A DNA stretch of 64,000 nucleotides from contig CAJXQI010000004.1 of the NCBI GenBank assembly GCA_913058395.1, positions 186,001 through 250,000 on the forward strand. Reading direction: 5' to 3'. The stretch is from an uncultured Colwellia sp. (GTDB lineage: Bacteria > Pseudomonadota > Gammaproteobacteria > Enterobacterales > Alteromonadaceae). A model generated the notes under the pieces. The model was not told the origin of the DNA and did no database searches. It saw only the letters and a list, made by a program, of their open reading frames with translations. Positions 37,139 through 45,904 of the stretch are shown here, in pieces (position 1 is the stretch's first letter; each line of letters starts with the position of its first letter). Position numbers and translations under genes: made by a program.

Positions 37139-38299
37139 CTAAAAATACTTCACCCACTGCATATTGGTAGCGCGTTTAAACTCACTAAACTTTTTGCTCG
37201 GCCAATATAAAAGCAAAATTAGCCCAGCTGAGAATAGCCAAACATGTCCAACGTGATTAAAAGCGAGGTATCCTTGCTGAGGGTTACCATAAAAGGTATT
37301 CGGCCCCCAAATTTGGTAAGCAAGAAGGTAACAAACAAGCAAAGCGTAAAGATGTAAAATATAGAAAAACATCGGCGCAGAGCCCAATATGTTTACTTTA
37401 TTTAGCCAGCTTGCTTTAGCGGTTTCTAACCATGCTAAAGTTAACGCGCCTATGCTGATGGCAAACAATAGAAAGTCTAACGAAGGTGGGTACTTGGTAT
37501 AGTTCAAAAACGCCATTATGCTCATTAATACCGTGGCTTGTTGCGTCCATTCAAGTGTTTCACCATAAATGTTAAAGCCTCGTAAAATAAGTAATAACGC
37601 TATTAAACTAAAACCCGTTTTGATTAACATTGACTTACGCTTCACAGAACTTACTTTTGAAGAAAACAATGGTCCAGCCGCATAACCAAGCATAATAACG
37701 CCAATCCACGGTAAAACCGGGTACGATACTTTTACATTCAGCCATGCGTCACTTATTAGAAAACCGCGATCATGTAATATCGTCCATACACTGTAACCCA
37801 ATTCACTTGAATTAAACTGAATAGGTGACAGTAAGTTATGGCCGACAACAATGGCTAATCCAATAGCAATTATCCATTGGCGTGGCAAATGCACGGCAGC
37901 CGCAAGTGCAATCATACTTAAACCAATTGCCCAAATTACTTGCAAATAAAGTGTGTTATAAGCGCCAAACCAAGAAAAATTAATTAAGGTAACTTCGAGT
38001 AGAATTAAAATCAGCCCACGTTTGAATAAAAAGCTTGGCGCTGAACGCTTGATGCCACTACTCGGGTTAGCATATAACCATGCAGATATCCCAGTAAGAA
38101 AAACGAAAATGGGTGCACATAAATGGGCGCTTAAGCGCGTGAAAAATAGCTCTGGCTCAGTATTATTAATATCCATCGGGTCGAGCACTTGTTTATGTAA
38201 GAAGAAGCGCTCTCGAACATGGTCAACAAGCATGAGTAAAATCACAAAGCCTCTAAGAATATCGATAGAAGCAATTCGGCTAGGTTTTATATTTGTCAT
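37139..38299 (-). CDS. DUF1624/HGSNAT-like membrane acyltransferase
   Basis: A polytopic membrane protein of 386 residues with about ten helices. The N-terminus RIASIDILRGFVILLMLVDHVRERF is the DUF1624 (heparan-alpha-glucosaminide N-acetyltransferase catalytic-like) signature; LPWIGVIMLGYAAGPLF (near 205) is also typical. Family members are thought to transfer acyl groups across the membrane; substrates in bacteria are largely unknown. It follows the TonB receptor by 43 bp on the same strand, so both probably share one mRNA under the Zur-type box at 40506. This suggests, but does not prove, a role in modifying or releasing the imported metal chelate, or in cell-envelope adaptation to zinc shortage. 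Confidence 0.8.
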   Translation of the reverse strand: MTNIKPSRIASIDILRGFVILLMLVDHVRERFFLHKQVLDPMDINNTEPELFFTRLSAHLCAPIFVFLTGISAWLYANPSSGIKRSAPSFLFKRGLILILLEVTLINFSWFGAYNTLYLQVIWAIGLSMIALAAAVHLPRQWIIAIGLAIVVGHNLLSPIQFNSSELGYSVWTILHDRGFLISDAWLNVKVSYPVLPWIGVIMLGYAAGPLFSSKVSSVKRKSMLIKTGFSLIALLLILRGFNIYGETLEWTQQATVLMSIMAFLNYTKYPPSLDFLLFAISIGALTLAWLETAKASWLNKVNILGSAPMFFYILHLYALLVCYLLAYQIWGPNTFYGNPQQGYLAFNHVGHVWLFSAGLILLLYWPSKKFSEFKRATNMQWVKYF

Positions 38300-38307
38300 T
38301 TGTTTTT

Positions 38308-38327
38308 AGCGCTTCTTTCGAAGCGCT
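38308..38327 (-). promoter_or_regulatory. Intercistronic GAAA-tetraloop hairpin
   Basis: In the mRNA sense this reads AGCGCTTC-GAAA-GAAGCGCT: an 8-bp perfect stem with a GNRA-type tetraloop, in the 43-nt gap between the TonB receptor stop and the acyltransferase start. It has no U-tract, so it is more likely an mRNA processing or 3'-end protection element than a terminator. It could set different levels for the two genes. Confidence 0.55.
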
Positions 38328-38342
38328 GTTCACTAAGGTTGT

Positions 38343-40466
38343 TTAAAAGTTGTAGCTAACACTTGCGTTAATTCTTCTTGGCTGCCCAGGCATAGTCCAC
38401 AAAGCAGAATAAGAATTAGCAAAGTACTCTTCATCAAATAGGTTTTCGATATTAGCTTGCAGTGTTATGTTGTCATTAATATTTAATGTGCCGAACAGGT
38501 TAACAATGGTGTAGCTTGGCAATTCATAATCTGGGTCAATAGTTTCACCTAAACGGTCACTAACACTTAGTACGTGAGCACCCAATTGTAGTGGTGTATT
38601 TGCTACTTCTGCATAATGAATAAGTGACATATTCAGAGTGTGTTTTGGCACATTAATAAGTTGGCTGTTAGCAGCAATACTCACTCCCCAATCAGGGTTG
38701 GTCATATCGTTTACTGTATGAGCATCAATGTAGGTATAACCAATATCTAATACAGTATTTTCAGTTACGTTAAAGCGAGAATCTAACTCAACACCTGAGC
38801 TTTCTGCTTTACCCAATGCAACAGAAAAACCTGAGTTGATGGGGTCTGCGGTTAATATATTAGACTTTTCAGTTTTAAATAATGCGACTGTGCCACTTAA
38901 TACATCATTAAATAATGACCACTTCACACCTGCTTCAATTGACTCACTTTTTTCAGCTTCAAATGCGTTACTATTAGCGTCTGCACCAGAGTTTGGTCGA
39001 AAACCTTCAGCATAATTTGAATATAGCGTGACTCCTTCATCAACTTGATATGAAATGCCAATTCTTGGGTTTACTTCAGACTTAGATTGACTAACAGTAT
39101 TGCCGCTAAAGTTATTAGTAATATCTTGCTCAAACTTATCAAAACGCACACCTATTAGCAGGTTAACTTTTTCACTCAAGGCCATTTGATCTTGTAAATA
39201 AATCCCAAAAGCATTTTGCTCTTCAAGGTTGTCTTGTGTTGGCGATGTTTCAGGTGCTGTTTGGCCATATACAGGGTTGTAAGCATTTACGGAAAAAGTT
39301 GTATCGCCGCTACCCCAAGCTGTGCGCCACCTTTCTTGTATAGAATGCAACTCATAGTCGTAGCCATCTGCACCAATCAATACGTTGTGCTTTGTGCCTA
39401 GCGCGTCAAACGAGCCGTTAAGTTCAAATCTCAATGAAGCGTCTTTTGCATCATAATCACGATAACGTCGTTGTCGGCTAACGGTTTCAGCGTCAGTATA
39501 AAGTAACTGTCTGCCCGGTGATAATTCAATTTCCGACGAATATCCTTCTAAAGAAGAATCTCGGTAACCAGCACCCAACGACAAGAACCAATCAGCATTT
39601 ATTTGATGCTGCAATGTAAGTTGATGCCCCATAGCTTCAACTTCCATAGGACCATCACTTGGCTCACCTAAAAACGTTTCAGGTGAAACATTAACGCCAG
39701 GTAACACAGGAATACCACGGTCAAACGGAATCTCTTGATCAGCGTATTCGAACTCGTAAGTTAAGCTTGTATCGTCGCCTAGCTTTACAAAAATAGAAGG
39801 CGTTATTGCCGTTTTTTTGCTTTCAATGGTATCTCTAAAGCTTTCTGAATCTTCATATGAACCATTAATTCGAAATGCAACATCATCTGTAATGCCGCTA
39901 GTGTAATCACCTTCAAGACGTTGGTGGGCATATTCACCCGCAGAAAGCTTTAGGTAACCTTGTTGTTCAAACTGAGGCTTTTTAGTGATGATATTCACGG
40001 TGCCGCCAGGCTCGCCGCGGCCATAAAGAGCAGAAGCAGGGCCTTTTAATACCTCAATAGACTCGATATTAGAGGTATCTCTTAAACCACTAAAGCCACG
40101 CCCAGCGCTAAATCCGTTAATTAAATATGCAGAAGGTAGGTTTTCATCACCAGAAAAGCCGCGAATAGCAAAGCTTTCCCAAAGACCGCCAAAGTTGTTT
40201 TGACGTGACAAGCTGCTGTCTAAACTTAGTGCCGTTTGAAAGTTTGAAATGCCCATAGCATCAAGCTCTTGTGCAGATATAACCGACACTGCTTGTGGCA
40301 ACTCTTTAACGGGTACATTACCGCGATATGCTTGCTTGTAACTAATGACTTCAATTTTTTCAATGTCACTCAATGCATCATCTTGAGCAAATATTTGAGG
40401 TGATAGTAAACTCGAAATCACAGTGGCAATCGCTGTTTTGCCTATTTTCATTTTTTTGTTATACAC
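38343..40466 (-). CDS. TonB-dependent siderophore-type receptor, probably zinc-regulated
   Basis: Outer-membrane active transporter of 707 residues. It has a signal peptide ending near IFA-QD, a plug domain (about 45-165) with LPQAVSVISAQELDAMG, SFAIRGF and VLKGPASALYGRGEPGGTVNIITKKP, and a 22-strand barrel finishing with a C-terminal Phe (VSYNF). The pattern is that of FhuA-like siderophore receptors. The GTG at 40466 is chosen because AGAGA lies 8 nt upstream; the ATG at 40451 has no ribosome site. A Zur-type palindrome fills its promoter, so the ligand is probably a zinc chelate rather than ferric siderophore. It heads a likely operon with the DUF1624 acyltransferase. Confidence 0.9.
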   Translation of the reverse strand: MYNKKMKIGKTAIATVISSLLSPQIFAQDDALSDIEKIEVISYKQAYRGNVPVKELPQAVSVISAQELDAMGISNFQTALSLDSSLSRQNNFGGLWESFAIRGFSGDENLPSAYLINGFSAGRGFSGLRDTSNIESIEVLKGPASALYGRGEPGGTVNIITKKPQFEQQGYLKLSAGEYAHQRLEGDYTSGITDDVAFRINGSYEDSESFRDTIESKKTAITPSIFVKLGDDTSLTYEFEYADQEIPFDRGIPVLPGVNVSPETFLGEPSDGPMEVEAMGHQLTLQHQINADWFLSLGAGYRDSSLEGYSSEIELSPGRQLLYTDAETVSRQRRYRDYDAKDASLRFELNGSFDALGTKHNVLIGADGYDYELHSIQERWRTAWGSGDTTFSVNAYNPVYGQTAPETSPTQDNLEEQNAFGIYLQDQMALSEKVNLLIGVRFDKFEQDITNNFSGNTVSQSKSEVNPRIGISYQVDEGVTLYSNYAEGFRPNSGADANSNAFEAEKSESIEAGVKWSLFNDVLSGTVALFKTEKSNILTADPINSGFSVALGKAESSGVELDSRFNVTENTVLDIGYTYIDAHTVNDMTNPDWGVSIAANSQLINVPKHTLNMSLIHYAEVANTPLQLGAHVLSVSDRLGETIDPDYELPSYTIVNLFGTLNINDNITLQANIENLFDEEYFANSYSALWTMPGQPRRINASVSYNF

Positions 40467-40498
40467 GGTTTCATCTCTTGCGATTAAATTTGTGCAAG

Positions 40499-40527
40499 AT
40501 AATATATGTTATGATGTAACATAACAA
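40499..40527 (-). promoter_or_regulatory. TonB-receptor promoter with Zur-type box in the spacer
   Basis: On the minus strand, TTGTTA (40527-40522), a 17-nt spacer and TATTAT (40504-40499) form a near-ideal sigma70 promoter 33 bp before the GTG start. The palindrome ATGTTAT-GAT-GTAACAT (plus-strand 40506-40522) occupies the spacer. It matches about 14 of 16 arm positions of the Zur consensus by eye. Confidence 0.75.
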
Positions 40528-40662
40528 TAAGGTTGAGTTGAAAAATTGTAATAGATATTTTTAACTGAGCAAATAAACAGCTTTATTTTAGGATAAAATC
40601 CATCTAAGCTTCAATTTATAGAAATGGTAAATATGCTTAGTTTAAGGTGACATCCTATATTT

Positions 40663-41553
40663 ATGGCCTCTCTTGAAAGTCTCAGAAAAGTAAGCTTTAT
40701 TAAATACTTATCAGTACTCATTCTTCTTGCTGTAAATTATTCAATTAGTGCACAAGAGAGCACTATATACTGGCAAACAGATCATAGACCTCCAGCCTCA
40801 ATCTTACATGGTCCTCGTCAAGGGGAAGGGTACATTGATCGTATTCGTAACACATTAATCAATCAACTTCCTCAATATCAGCATATTAACACTGTCAGCG
40901 CTTTAGACACCTTATTTGAAGACATGGAGCGAGATAAGAATATCTGTCATCCCTTATTGTTTGTAACTGAACAACGAAAAAAGCACGCTTACTTTTCAAT
41001 ACCTGTAACTATCACTCCATCGATACGTGTTGTCATGAAAGCTGATTTAGCTCAATCATTATCCTTAGAGGAACCAATCGACCTTGAGCAGATTTTCACT
41101 AGCCAAAGAACATTTGCTACTATAAAAGGGCGCTCTTATGGCAAGTTCATTGATAAAGCAATTAGCAAACAACACAATAATTATTCACATGCAAAAATAA
41201 GTGTCACAGACAATACAAGACTGTTTAAGTTGTTAGCACGAGACCGCGTTGACTTTACTTTTACGTTTCCATTTGAGCTTAATTACTATCAAAAATATAC
41301 TAACGACACTCAATTTAAAGCATTCACTATTACTGGTTTGAGTGATTACACATTGGGTAGTGTCGCTTGTACTAAGAATGCATGGGGAAAGTCTGTAATA
41401 AACAACGTAAACAAGGTGCTATTACAGCAGCGTCAAAAAGAAAACCATATCCCTACAATGAATTACTGGTGGCCTGAAGAAAGTAAAAAGGATGCGTTTA
41501 ACAGGTTTTATCAAGATGTCTTTCTAAAAAGCAAGGTTAATAGTTTAAAATAA
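40663..41553 (+). CDS. TIGR02285-like periplasmic binding protein
   Basis: A 296-residue secreted protein of the type II periplasmic-binding (SBP_bac_3-like) fold, subfamily TIGR02285. The signal peptide ends near ISA-QE. Family features are TIYWQTDHRPPASILHGPRQGEGYIDRIRN (about 34-65), NICHPLLFVTEQRKKHAYFSIP (about 95-115), the hinge GRSYGKFID and a C-terminal MNYWWPEESK. Genome neighbours do not include a permease or ATPase, so it may be an orphan receptor or sensor input. It is transcribed away from the TonB receptor; the Zur-type box lies about 140 bp upstream, so shared zinc control is possible but weaker than for the receptor. Confidence 0.75.
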   Translation: MASLESLRKVSFIKYLSVLILLAVNYSISAQESTIYWQTDHRPPASILHGPRQGEGYIDRIRNTLINQLPQYQHINTVSALDTLFEDMERDKNICHPLLFVTEQRKKHAYFSIPVTITPSIRVVMKADLAQSLSLEEPIDLEQIFTSQRTFATIKGRSYGKFIDKAISKQHNNYSHAKISVTDNTRLFKLLARDRVDFTFTFPFELNYYQKYTNDTQFKAFTITGLSDYTLGSVACTKNAWGKSVINNVNKVLLQQRQKENHIPTMNYWWPEESKKDAFNRFYQDVFLKSKVNSLK

Positions 41554-41652
41554 GTGAATCGCTCATCAACGTCATACTTTTTATATATTTCCTTTGAAAA
41601 CTAATGATAAGCGAAAATGCCTATAATCATTCTGTTTTCCAAAGATTGTCCT

Positions 41653-41699
41653 CTTTAGTGGTATTTTCGGCACTAAAGTATTTGTTTTAATTTTTTCTT
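41653..41699 (+). terminator. Probable intrinsic terminator after the binding protein
   Basis: CTTTAGTG (41653-41660) pairs perfectly with CACTAAAG (41671-41678), 10-nt loop, followed by a T-rich tail (TATTTGTTTTAATTTTTT). It lies between convergent genes about 100 bp after the stop. Confidence 0.6.
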
Positions 41700-41704
41700 A
41701 TAAA

Positions 41705-42160
41705 TTAAACGCCACGTGTCATAAACCGACTGTTAGCATCTAGCTGGTAGTCACCAAACGGGCCGCAATATTCAAAACCAAACTTTTTATAAAGTGCTCT
41801 TGCGGGTTTGAAAAAATCCATCGAACCAGTTTCTAAGCTTATTTGTTGATAACAACGCTCGATTGCGACGGTTAAAAGATGTTGCAGCAGGGTTGAAGCG
41901 ACACCAAGGTTTCTAGCATTGGTGGCTGTTCGCATTGATTTAAGCTCTACATGGTTTGCATCAAGTTCTCGCAAAGCAGCACAGCCTAGCAATTCACCAT
42001 TTTTCCAACAGCTATAAAAGGTTATGGTTGGGCTTTTCAAGGCATCTACATCAAGTGCATGCACGCTTTCTGCTGGCGATGTTGCGTACATATCGGCTAA
42101 ATGCTCTTCAAGTAGGTTGATGACTTCACCACCCGCTAAATCATCACGTTTTATTTCCAT
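41705..42160 (-). CDS. GNAT-family N-acetyltransferase
   Basis: A 151-residue Gcn5-related acetyltransferase. Its acetyl-CoA site is the RTATNARNLGVASTLLQHLLTVA region (about 78-100, an R-x3-x-G-x-A-like loop), followed by the beta-5 segment ISLETGS and ARALYKKFGFEYCGPFGDYQ near the C-terminus. The substrate cannot be inferred. It sits 61 bp downstream of the crotonase gene on the same strand and may be cotranscribed. Confidence 0.88.
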   Translation of the reverse strand: MEIKRDDLAGGEVINLLEEHLADMYATSPAESVHALDVDALKSPTITFYSCWKNGELLGCAALRELDANHVELKSMRTATNARNLGVASTLLQHLLTVAIERCYQQISLETGSMDFFKPARALYKKFGFEYCGPFGDYQLDANSRFMTRGV

Positions 42161-42221
42161 GTCTTAATTAAATACCCCAATTTATAGCTGTTAACTTAAT
42201 TCATTCTGAAAAACTATAAAC

Positions 42222-43031
42222 TTACCATTTTTTACGTGGTAAGAATGGTTTTTGTTGTTCAGCATCATGGGTTTGATTGTACACTTTCCGGTGCATGTTT
42301 TTACCCATTAATACTTTAAGTTGGTAGTAAGACTCACGAAATAAAGCCCAGCCTTTGCTACCTTGCCAGCTTTTGTTGTAAAGCTTTTTATTGGCCGCAA
42401 GTGCGTCAGGTGACTTTGTCAGTAATGACTCGGCAAACGCTTGTGCATCAGCCAGTGGTGTTTCTGTTATTTCTGTTACTAGGTTTAGTGCTAGTGCTTG
42501 TTGGCCGGTAAATTCTTCTGCTGTCATGGCCAATTTTTTGGCTTGGTCAATCGGCATTAAATCACGCAGGGCAATAGTGCCACCCATATCAGGAATAAGC
42601 CCCCATTTTCCTTCTAGAATAGATAATGAACTGTCAGCTGTGGCAAACCTAAAATCAGCGCCTAGGGCTATTTGTAAGCCACCACCCCAACATCGACCAT
42701 GAATGGCGCAAATAACAGGGGCGGGAATATCTCGCCAACCCGTGGAAACTATTTGGGCTAAATTCGCGCGCCAAGGCAAGGCTTTAAACAAAAGCTTTAT
42801 CATACTGCTTGATGATTTCATGATTGATTTTACATCTAATCCTGAGCAAAAATCATCACCAATACCTGACACTATCACCGCACGAATATTACGATTTTTT
42901 TGTAATGTTTTGATAGCACTACGAATAGCAAGGAACATTGCCATATCTAAAGCATTGAGCTTGTCTGCACGATTAAGCTTAACGTGGGCGATGTTATCGA
43001 TGATTTCTACATTGACTCGTTGCTCGGTCAT
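42222..43031 (-). CDS. Crotonase/enoyl-CoA hydratase family protein
   Basis: A 269-residue member of the crotonase superfamily, which acts on acyl-CoA thioesters. Visible landmarks are VKLNRADKLNALDMAMF (about 14-30), the oxyanion-hole motifs DDFCSGLDVKS (about 59-69) and IHGRCWGGGLQIALGADFRFA (about 110-130), and ILEGKWGLIPDMGGT near 140-155, where the Glu is in the usual hydratase position. Long basic C-terminal region (PFLPRKKW end). Hydratase, isomerase or hydrolase activity is possible. No other fatty-acid degradation genes are adjacent. Confidence 0.88.
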   Translation of the reverse strand: MTEQRVNVEIIDNIAHVKLNRADKLNALDMAMFLAIRSAIKTLQKNRNIRAVIVSGIGDDFCSGLDVKSIMKSSSSMIKLLFKALPWRANLAQIVSTGWRDIPAPVICAIHGRCWGGGLQIALGADFRFATADSSLSILEGKWGLIPDMGGTIALRDLMPIDQAKKLAMTAEEFTGQQALALNLVTEITETPLADAQAFAESLLTKSPDALAANKKLYNKSWQGSKGWALFRESYYQLKVLMGKNMHRKVYNQTHDAEQQKPFLPRKKW

Positions 43032-43250
43032 GGGCGTCCTTGTATTGCAATGCTAGTTGGCAAATAGCGTTCATTTGCTGGTACATAGCTTGAAGATTAA
43101 TTTATTGGTATGACCAGTACCTTAGCGAAAGTCGTTATTGATGTCTACTTTCTAGCTGCTCGCCTTAAAGCGAATACTTGTAAATAAAGCGGATTTATCG
43201 CACATTGTCGCTACACCTTTATTTTCAATCATTTTCTACGGCGAAATATA

Positions 43251-44297
43251 ATGAATAAAAAGCTACTTTTATCCAGTGTTTTAACTTTAGTTAGCGCACA
43301 ATTATTTTTAGGTAACGCTGCGCAAGCTCATCAAGAAAAGCCTTTTGCTATCGCAATTCACGGCGGCGCAGGCACAATAAATAAAAGTAAAATGACTGAT
43401 GAAAAACGTTTAGCCTATGAAACTAAATTAAAGCAAGCGCGAGATGCAGGTTATGCTTTATTGGCTAAAGGTGAATCTAGCCAAGCAGCAGTGATTGCTG
43501 CTATTCAAATATTAGAAGATTCACCGTTATTTAATGCTGGAAAGGGCGCAGTTTATACTTTTGAAGGCAAGCATGAGCTTGACGCCTCTATTATGAATGG
43601 TAAAACCTTAAATGCTGGTGCAGTATCGGGTGTTAAAACCGTTAAAAGCCCAATAGCTTTAGCTGAAAAGGTGATGGAGAAATCAGTTCATGTCATGCTA
43701 AGTGGTGAGGGCGCTGATAATTTTGCTAAACAGCAAGGGTTAGCCCGTGTTGAAAATAGTTATTTTGATACTGATGCTCGATATCAGTCGTTACTTCGAG
43801 CGAAAAAGAAGTTGGCTGAAAAAGAAAAAGAATTAGAAGACTTTCAAGCTGCTCATCAAACACTCGGCAATGAATACAAATATGGCACTGTTGGTGCGGT
43901 AGCGCTTGATAAATCAGGTACCTTAACCGCAGGCACTAGCACAGGCGGCATGACCGCAAAACGTTTTGGACGTATCGGTGATGCACCGATTATTGGTGCA
44001 GGTACGTACGCGAATAATGACAGTTGTGCTGTTTCTGCCACCGGTCATGGTGAATATTTTATTCGTTATCATGTTGCCGCAGACATTTGTGCGCGTATGC
44101 AATATCAGGGTATTAGTCTTGAAAAAGCGGCTGATGTTGTTATTAATGATGTATTAGTGAGCGCTGGTGGTTCAGGCGGTATTATTGCCATTGATCCTGC
44201 GGGCAATATTGCTATGCCATTTAATAGCTCGGGCATGTATCGTGCGAGTAAGTCGTCAACAGGCGAAGAATTTGTTGGAATATTTAAAGATGATTAA
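43251..44297 (+). CDS. Secreted isoaspartyl peptidase/L-asparaginase
   Basis: A 348-residue N-terminal-nucleophile hydrolase (plant-type asparaginase) with a signal peptide ending near AQA (about residue 26), so periplasmic. FAIAIHGGAGTI (about 32-43) and the self-cleavage site YGTVGAVA with nucleophile T213 are present, as are the glycine loops TSTGGMTAKRFGRIGDAPIIGAGTYA (about 230-255) and SATGHGEYFIR. It should autoprocess into alpha and beta subunits and release isoaspartyl or asparagine residues. The linker before T213 has a charged helix (KKKLAEKEKELEDFQ). It overlaps the CreA-like gene by eight bases, so the two are translated together. Confidence 0.93.
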   Translation: MNKKLLLSSVLTLVSAQLFLGNAAQAHQEKPFAIAIHGGAGTINKSKMTDEKRLAYETKLKQARDAGYALLAKGESSQAAVIAAIQILEDSPLFNAGKGAVYTFEGKHELDASIMNGKTLNAGAVSGVKTVKSPIALAEKVMEKSVHVMLSGEGADNFAKQQGLARVENSYFDTDARYQSLLRAKKKLAEKEKELEDFQAAHQTLGNEYKYGTVGAVALDKSGTLTAGTSTGGMTAKRFGRIGDAPIIGAGTYANNDSCAVSATGHGEYFIRYHVAADICARMQYQGISLEKAADVVINDVLVSAGGSGGIIAIDPAGNIAMPFNSSGMYRASKSSTGEEFVGIFKDD

Positions 44298-44835
44298 TAA
44301 AAATAAAAACTTGAAAATTGGCGTTGCTGCAAAAAAATCAAACACGCTTGTAAAAGCATGTAATTTAAAAATTGCTGCGGCGATGTTGATGTCGATGGCG
44401 CTAACGGGCTGTTCAGATGATGTTGGTAAAGTCAGTTTAGGCTTGTTTACCACCAAAGATGTGGTGATTAACGCGAAGCAAGACCCAATTGTCAAAGGCG
44501 TAACTTGTCACATCAGTCATGTTGAAGCTGATTTAGACTTTTCTGATCCGTCAGACATGAGCATAGCTTGTCGACAAACCGGTGAAATATCAGCACAAGC
44601 TTTGGCGCAAATTGATCGGTCAAAAAATGGTGAAGTGGTTTTTAAAGAATCGAAAAGCATTTTGTTTAAAAGCCTAAAAGTCAGACGTATTTACGATGCT
44701 GAACATAAAACCCTTATTTACCTGTCTTATTCAACGAAGGAATCATCGGGTAGCCATCATCATTCATTGTCTACTGTGCCTTTATATAATACCAAGGCGT
44801 GGGATTGGGCATTGGCACAAGATGTAAAAAATTAA
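44290..44835 (+). CDS. CreA-family lipoprotein
   Basis: A 181-residue CreA-like protein (PF05981 pattern): DDVGKVSLGLFTTKDVVINAKQDP, VTCHISHVEADL, ISAQALAQI, GEVVFKESKSILFKSLKVRRIYDAEHKTLIYLSYS and a closing STVPLYN. A lipobox (ALTGC near residue 41) makes it a predicted lipoprotein, unlike the usual CreA with a simple signal peptide. The ATG at 44290 is chosen because it begins the signal sequence and overlaps the asparaginase stop, a typical coupled arrangement; upstream in-frame codons run through the asparaginase gene. The molecular role of CreA is unknown. Confidence 0.85.
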   Translation: MINKNKNLKIGVAAKKSNTLVKACNLKIAAAMLMSMALTGCSDDVGKVSLGLFTTKDVVINAKQDPIVKGVTCHISHVEADLDFSDPSDMSIACRQTGEISAQALAQIDRSKNGEVVFKESKSILFKSLKVRRIYDAEHKTLIYLSYSTKESSGSHHHSLSTVPLYNTKAWDWALAQDVKN

Positions 44836-44954
44836 CCGTTGTACTTTGAAAACTTAAAGTAAGCGTCAGAAATTAACCAGAATGACTTTATATTTCCGCC
44901 GTATTTGGCTGAAAAATAAATATAAATCTCATCAAATGAAAAGTAGTAGAAATT

Positions 44955-45737
44955 ATGTTGGCAAACCTGTTTAGCCCAAAAACAATTATTGATGAAAACA
45001 CTAAAAACTGGATCCATGACACCTTTGCATGGGCCGTGGAAAACTTTGATATTAATGTGCTAAAAAATGATGCGCGTTTGGTATTACCGACTAATGATTT
45101 TTATCCGGGTAGTGTTAGTAGTATTGATGAAATGGCGCAAGCTATGTTCACCAAAACTAAAAAATACGCCGGTATGCAGCAGTGGCCAGTACAAATAACA
45201 TCAAGCACGCCTGCAAGCCAGACCGCTATTGAAGATTTAACTTTAGGGGAAGTGGTTCGTGGTGATAACGCAGATGTAGCACTAAGCGAAGGAAACGACG
45301 CCTTGATGTTAGGTTTTACGCCCAATCAAGTGAACCAACCGCAAGATTTAATTGCCGGTATTAGCCAAGCGCTTGCCAGTATTTTAGTGGTTTCTAATAA
45401 AGTGTTACCGCCGGGTGGAAAAGAGTATTTACCGCAAGCGATTGACTTAGTTGCCTGTTTTATGGGCTTTGGCGTTATATTTGCTAATACAGCTTACCAA
45501 TTTAAAGGCGGCTGTGGCTCGTGTAATAACGCCAGTTTGAATCGCCAAGCAGCGCTTACTGAGCCTGAAACCTTATATGCTTTAGCGCTATTTTGTGTTT
45601 TGAAAAAAGAACCAATGAAAAATGTTAAAGGTCACTTGAAGTCGCACTTACGAAAAGACTTTGTTAATGCTTATAAAGGTATTGAGAAGTCAATTTCTAC
45701 CAGTACACAACCAGCCTTATTGGCGGTATTGAATTAA
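44955..45737 (+). CDS. Conserved-looking protein of unknown function
   Basis: A 260-residue protein I do not recognise. It has no signal peptide. It begins with a helical segment (NTKNWIHDTFAWAVENFDINVLKNDARLVLPTNDFYPG), has a central hydrophobic stretch (DLVACFMGFGVIFANTAYQFKGG, about 172-195), then a C-x2-C pair (GCGSCNN) and a basic C-terminal helical part. The Cys pair may bind metal or a thiol partner. It stands alone between the CreA-like and CBS genes on the same strand. Confidence 0.65.
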   Translation: MLANLFSPKTIIDENTKNWIHDTFAWAVENFDINVLKNDARLVLPTNDFYPGSVSSIDEMAQAMFTKTKKYAGMQQWPVQITSSTPASQTAIEDLTLGEVVRGDNADVALSEGNDALMLGFTPNQVNQPQDLIAGISQALASILVVSNKVLPPGGKEYLPQAIDLVACFMGFGVIFANTAYQFKGGCGSCNNASLNRQAALTEPETLYALALFCVLKKEPMKNVKGHLKSHLRKDFVNAYKGIEKSISTSTQPALLAVLN

Positions 45738-45904
45738 TTGCACCATGAACGAGTAGTAGGAATAAAAAAGTTTAGAAATAATTAGCTAAATGGATGATTT
45801 ATTTGCAAATGCGTCTACAGTTAATAGTGTATACCTAAACTATTTGAAGATGTATCTACAAGTAGTTTGCGTATAGATTTTATTTTAATTTTTAGGGATC
45901 CGCT

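Noticed and set aside
40663-41553. Zinc-binding ZnuA-type component
   Set aside because: The fold is the TIGR02285/amino-acid binding type, without the His-rich loop of ZnuA and without permease or ATPase neighbours.
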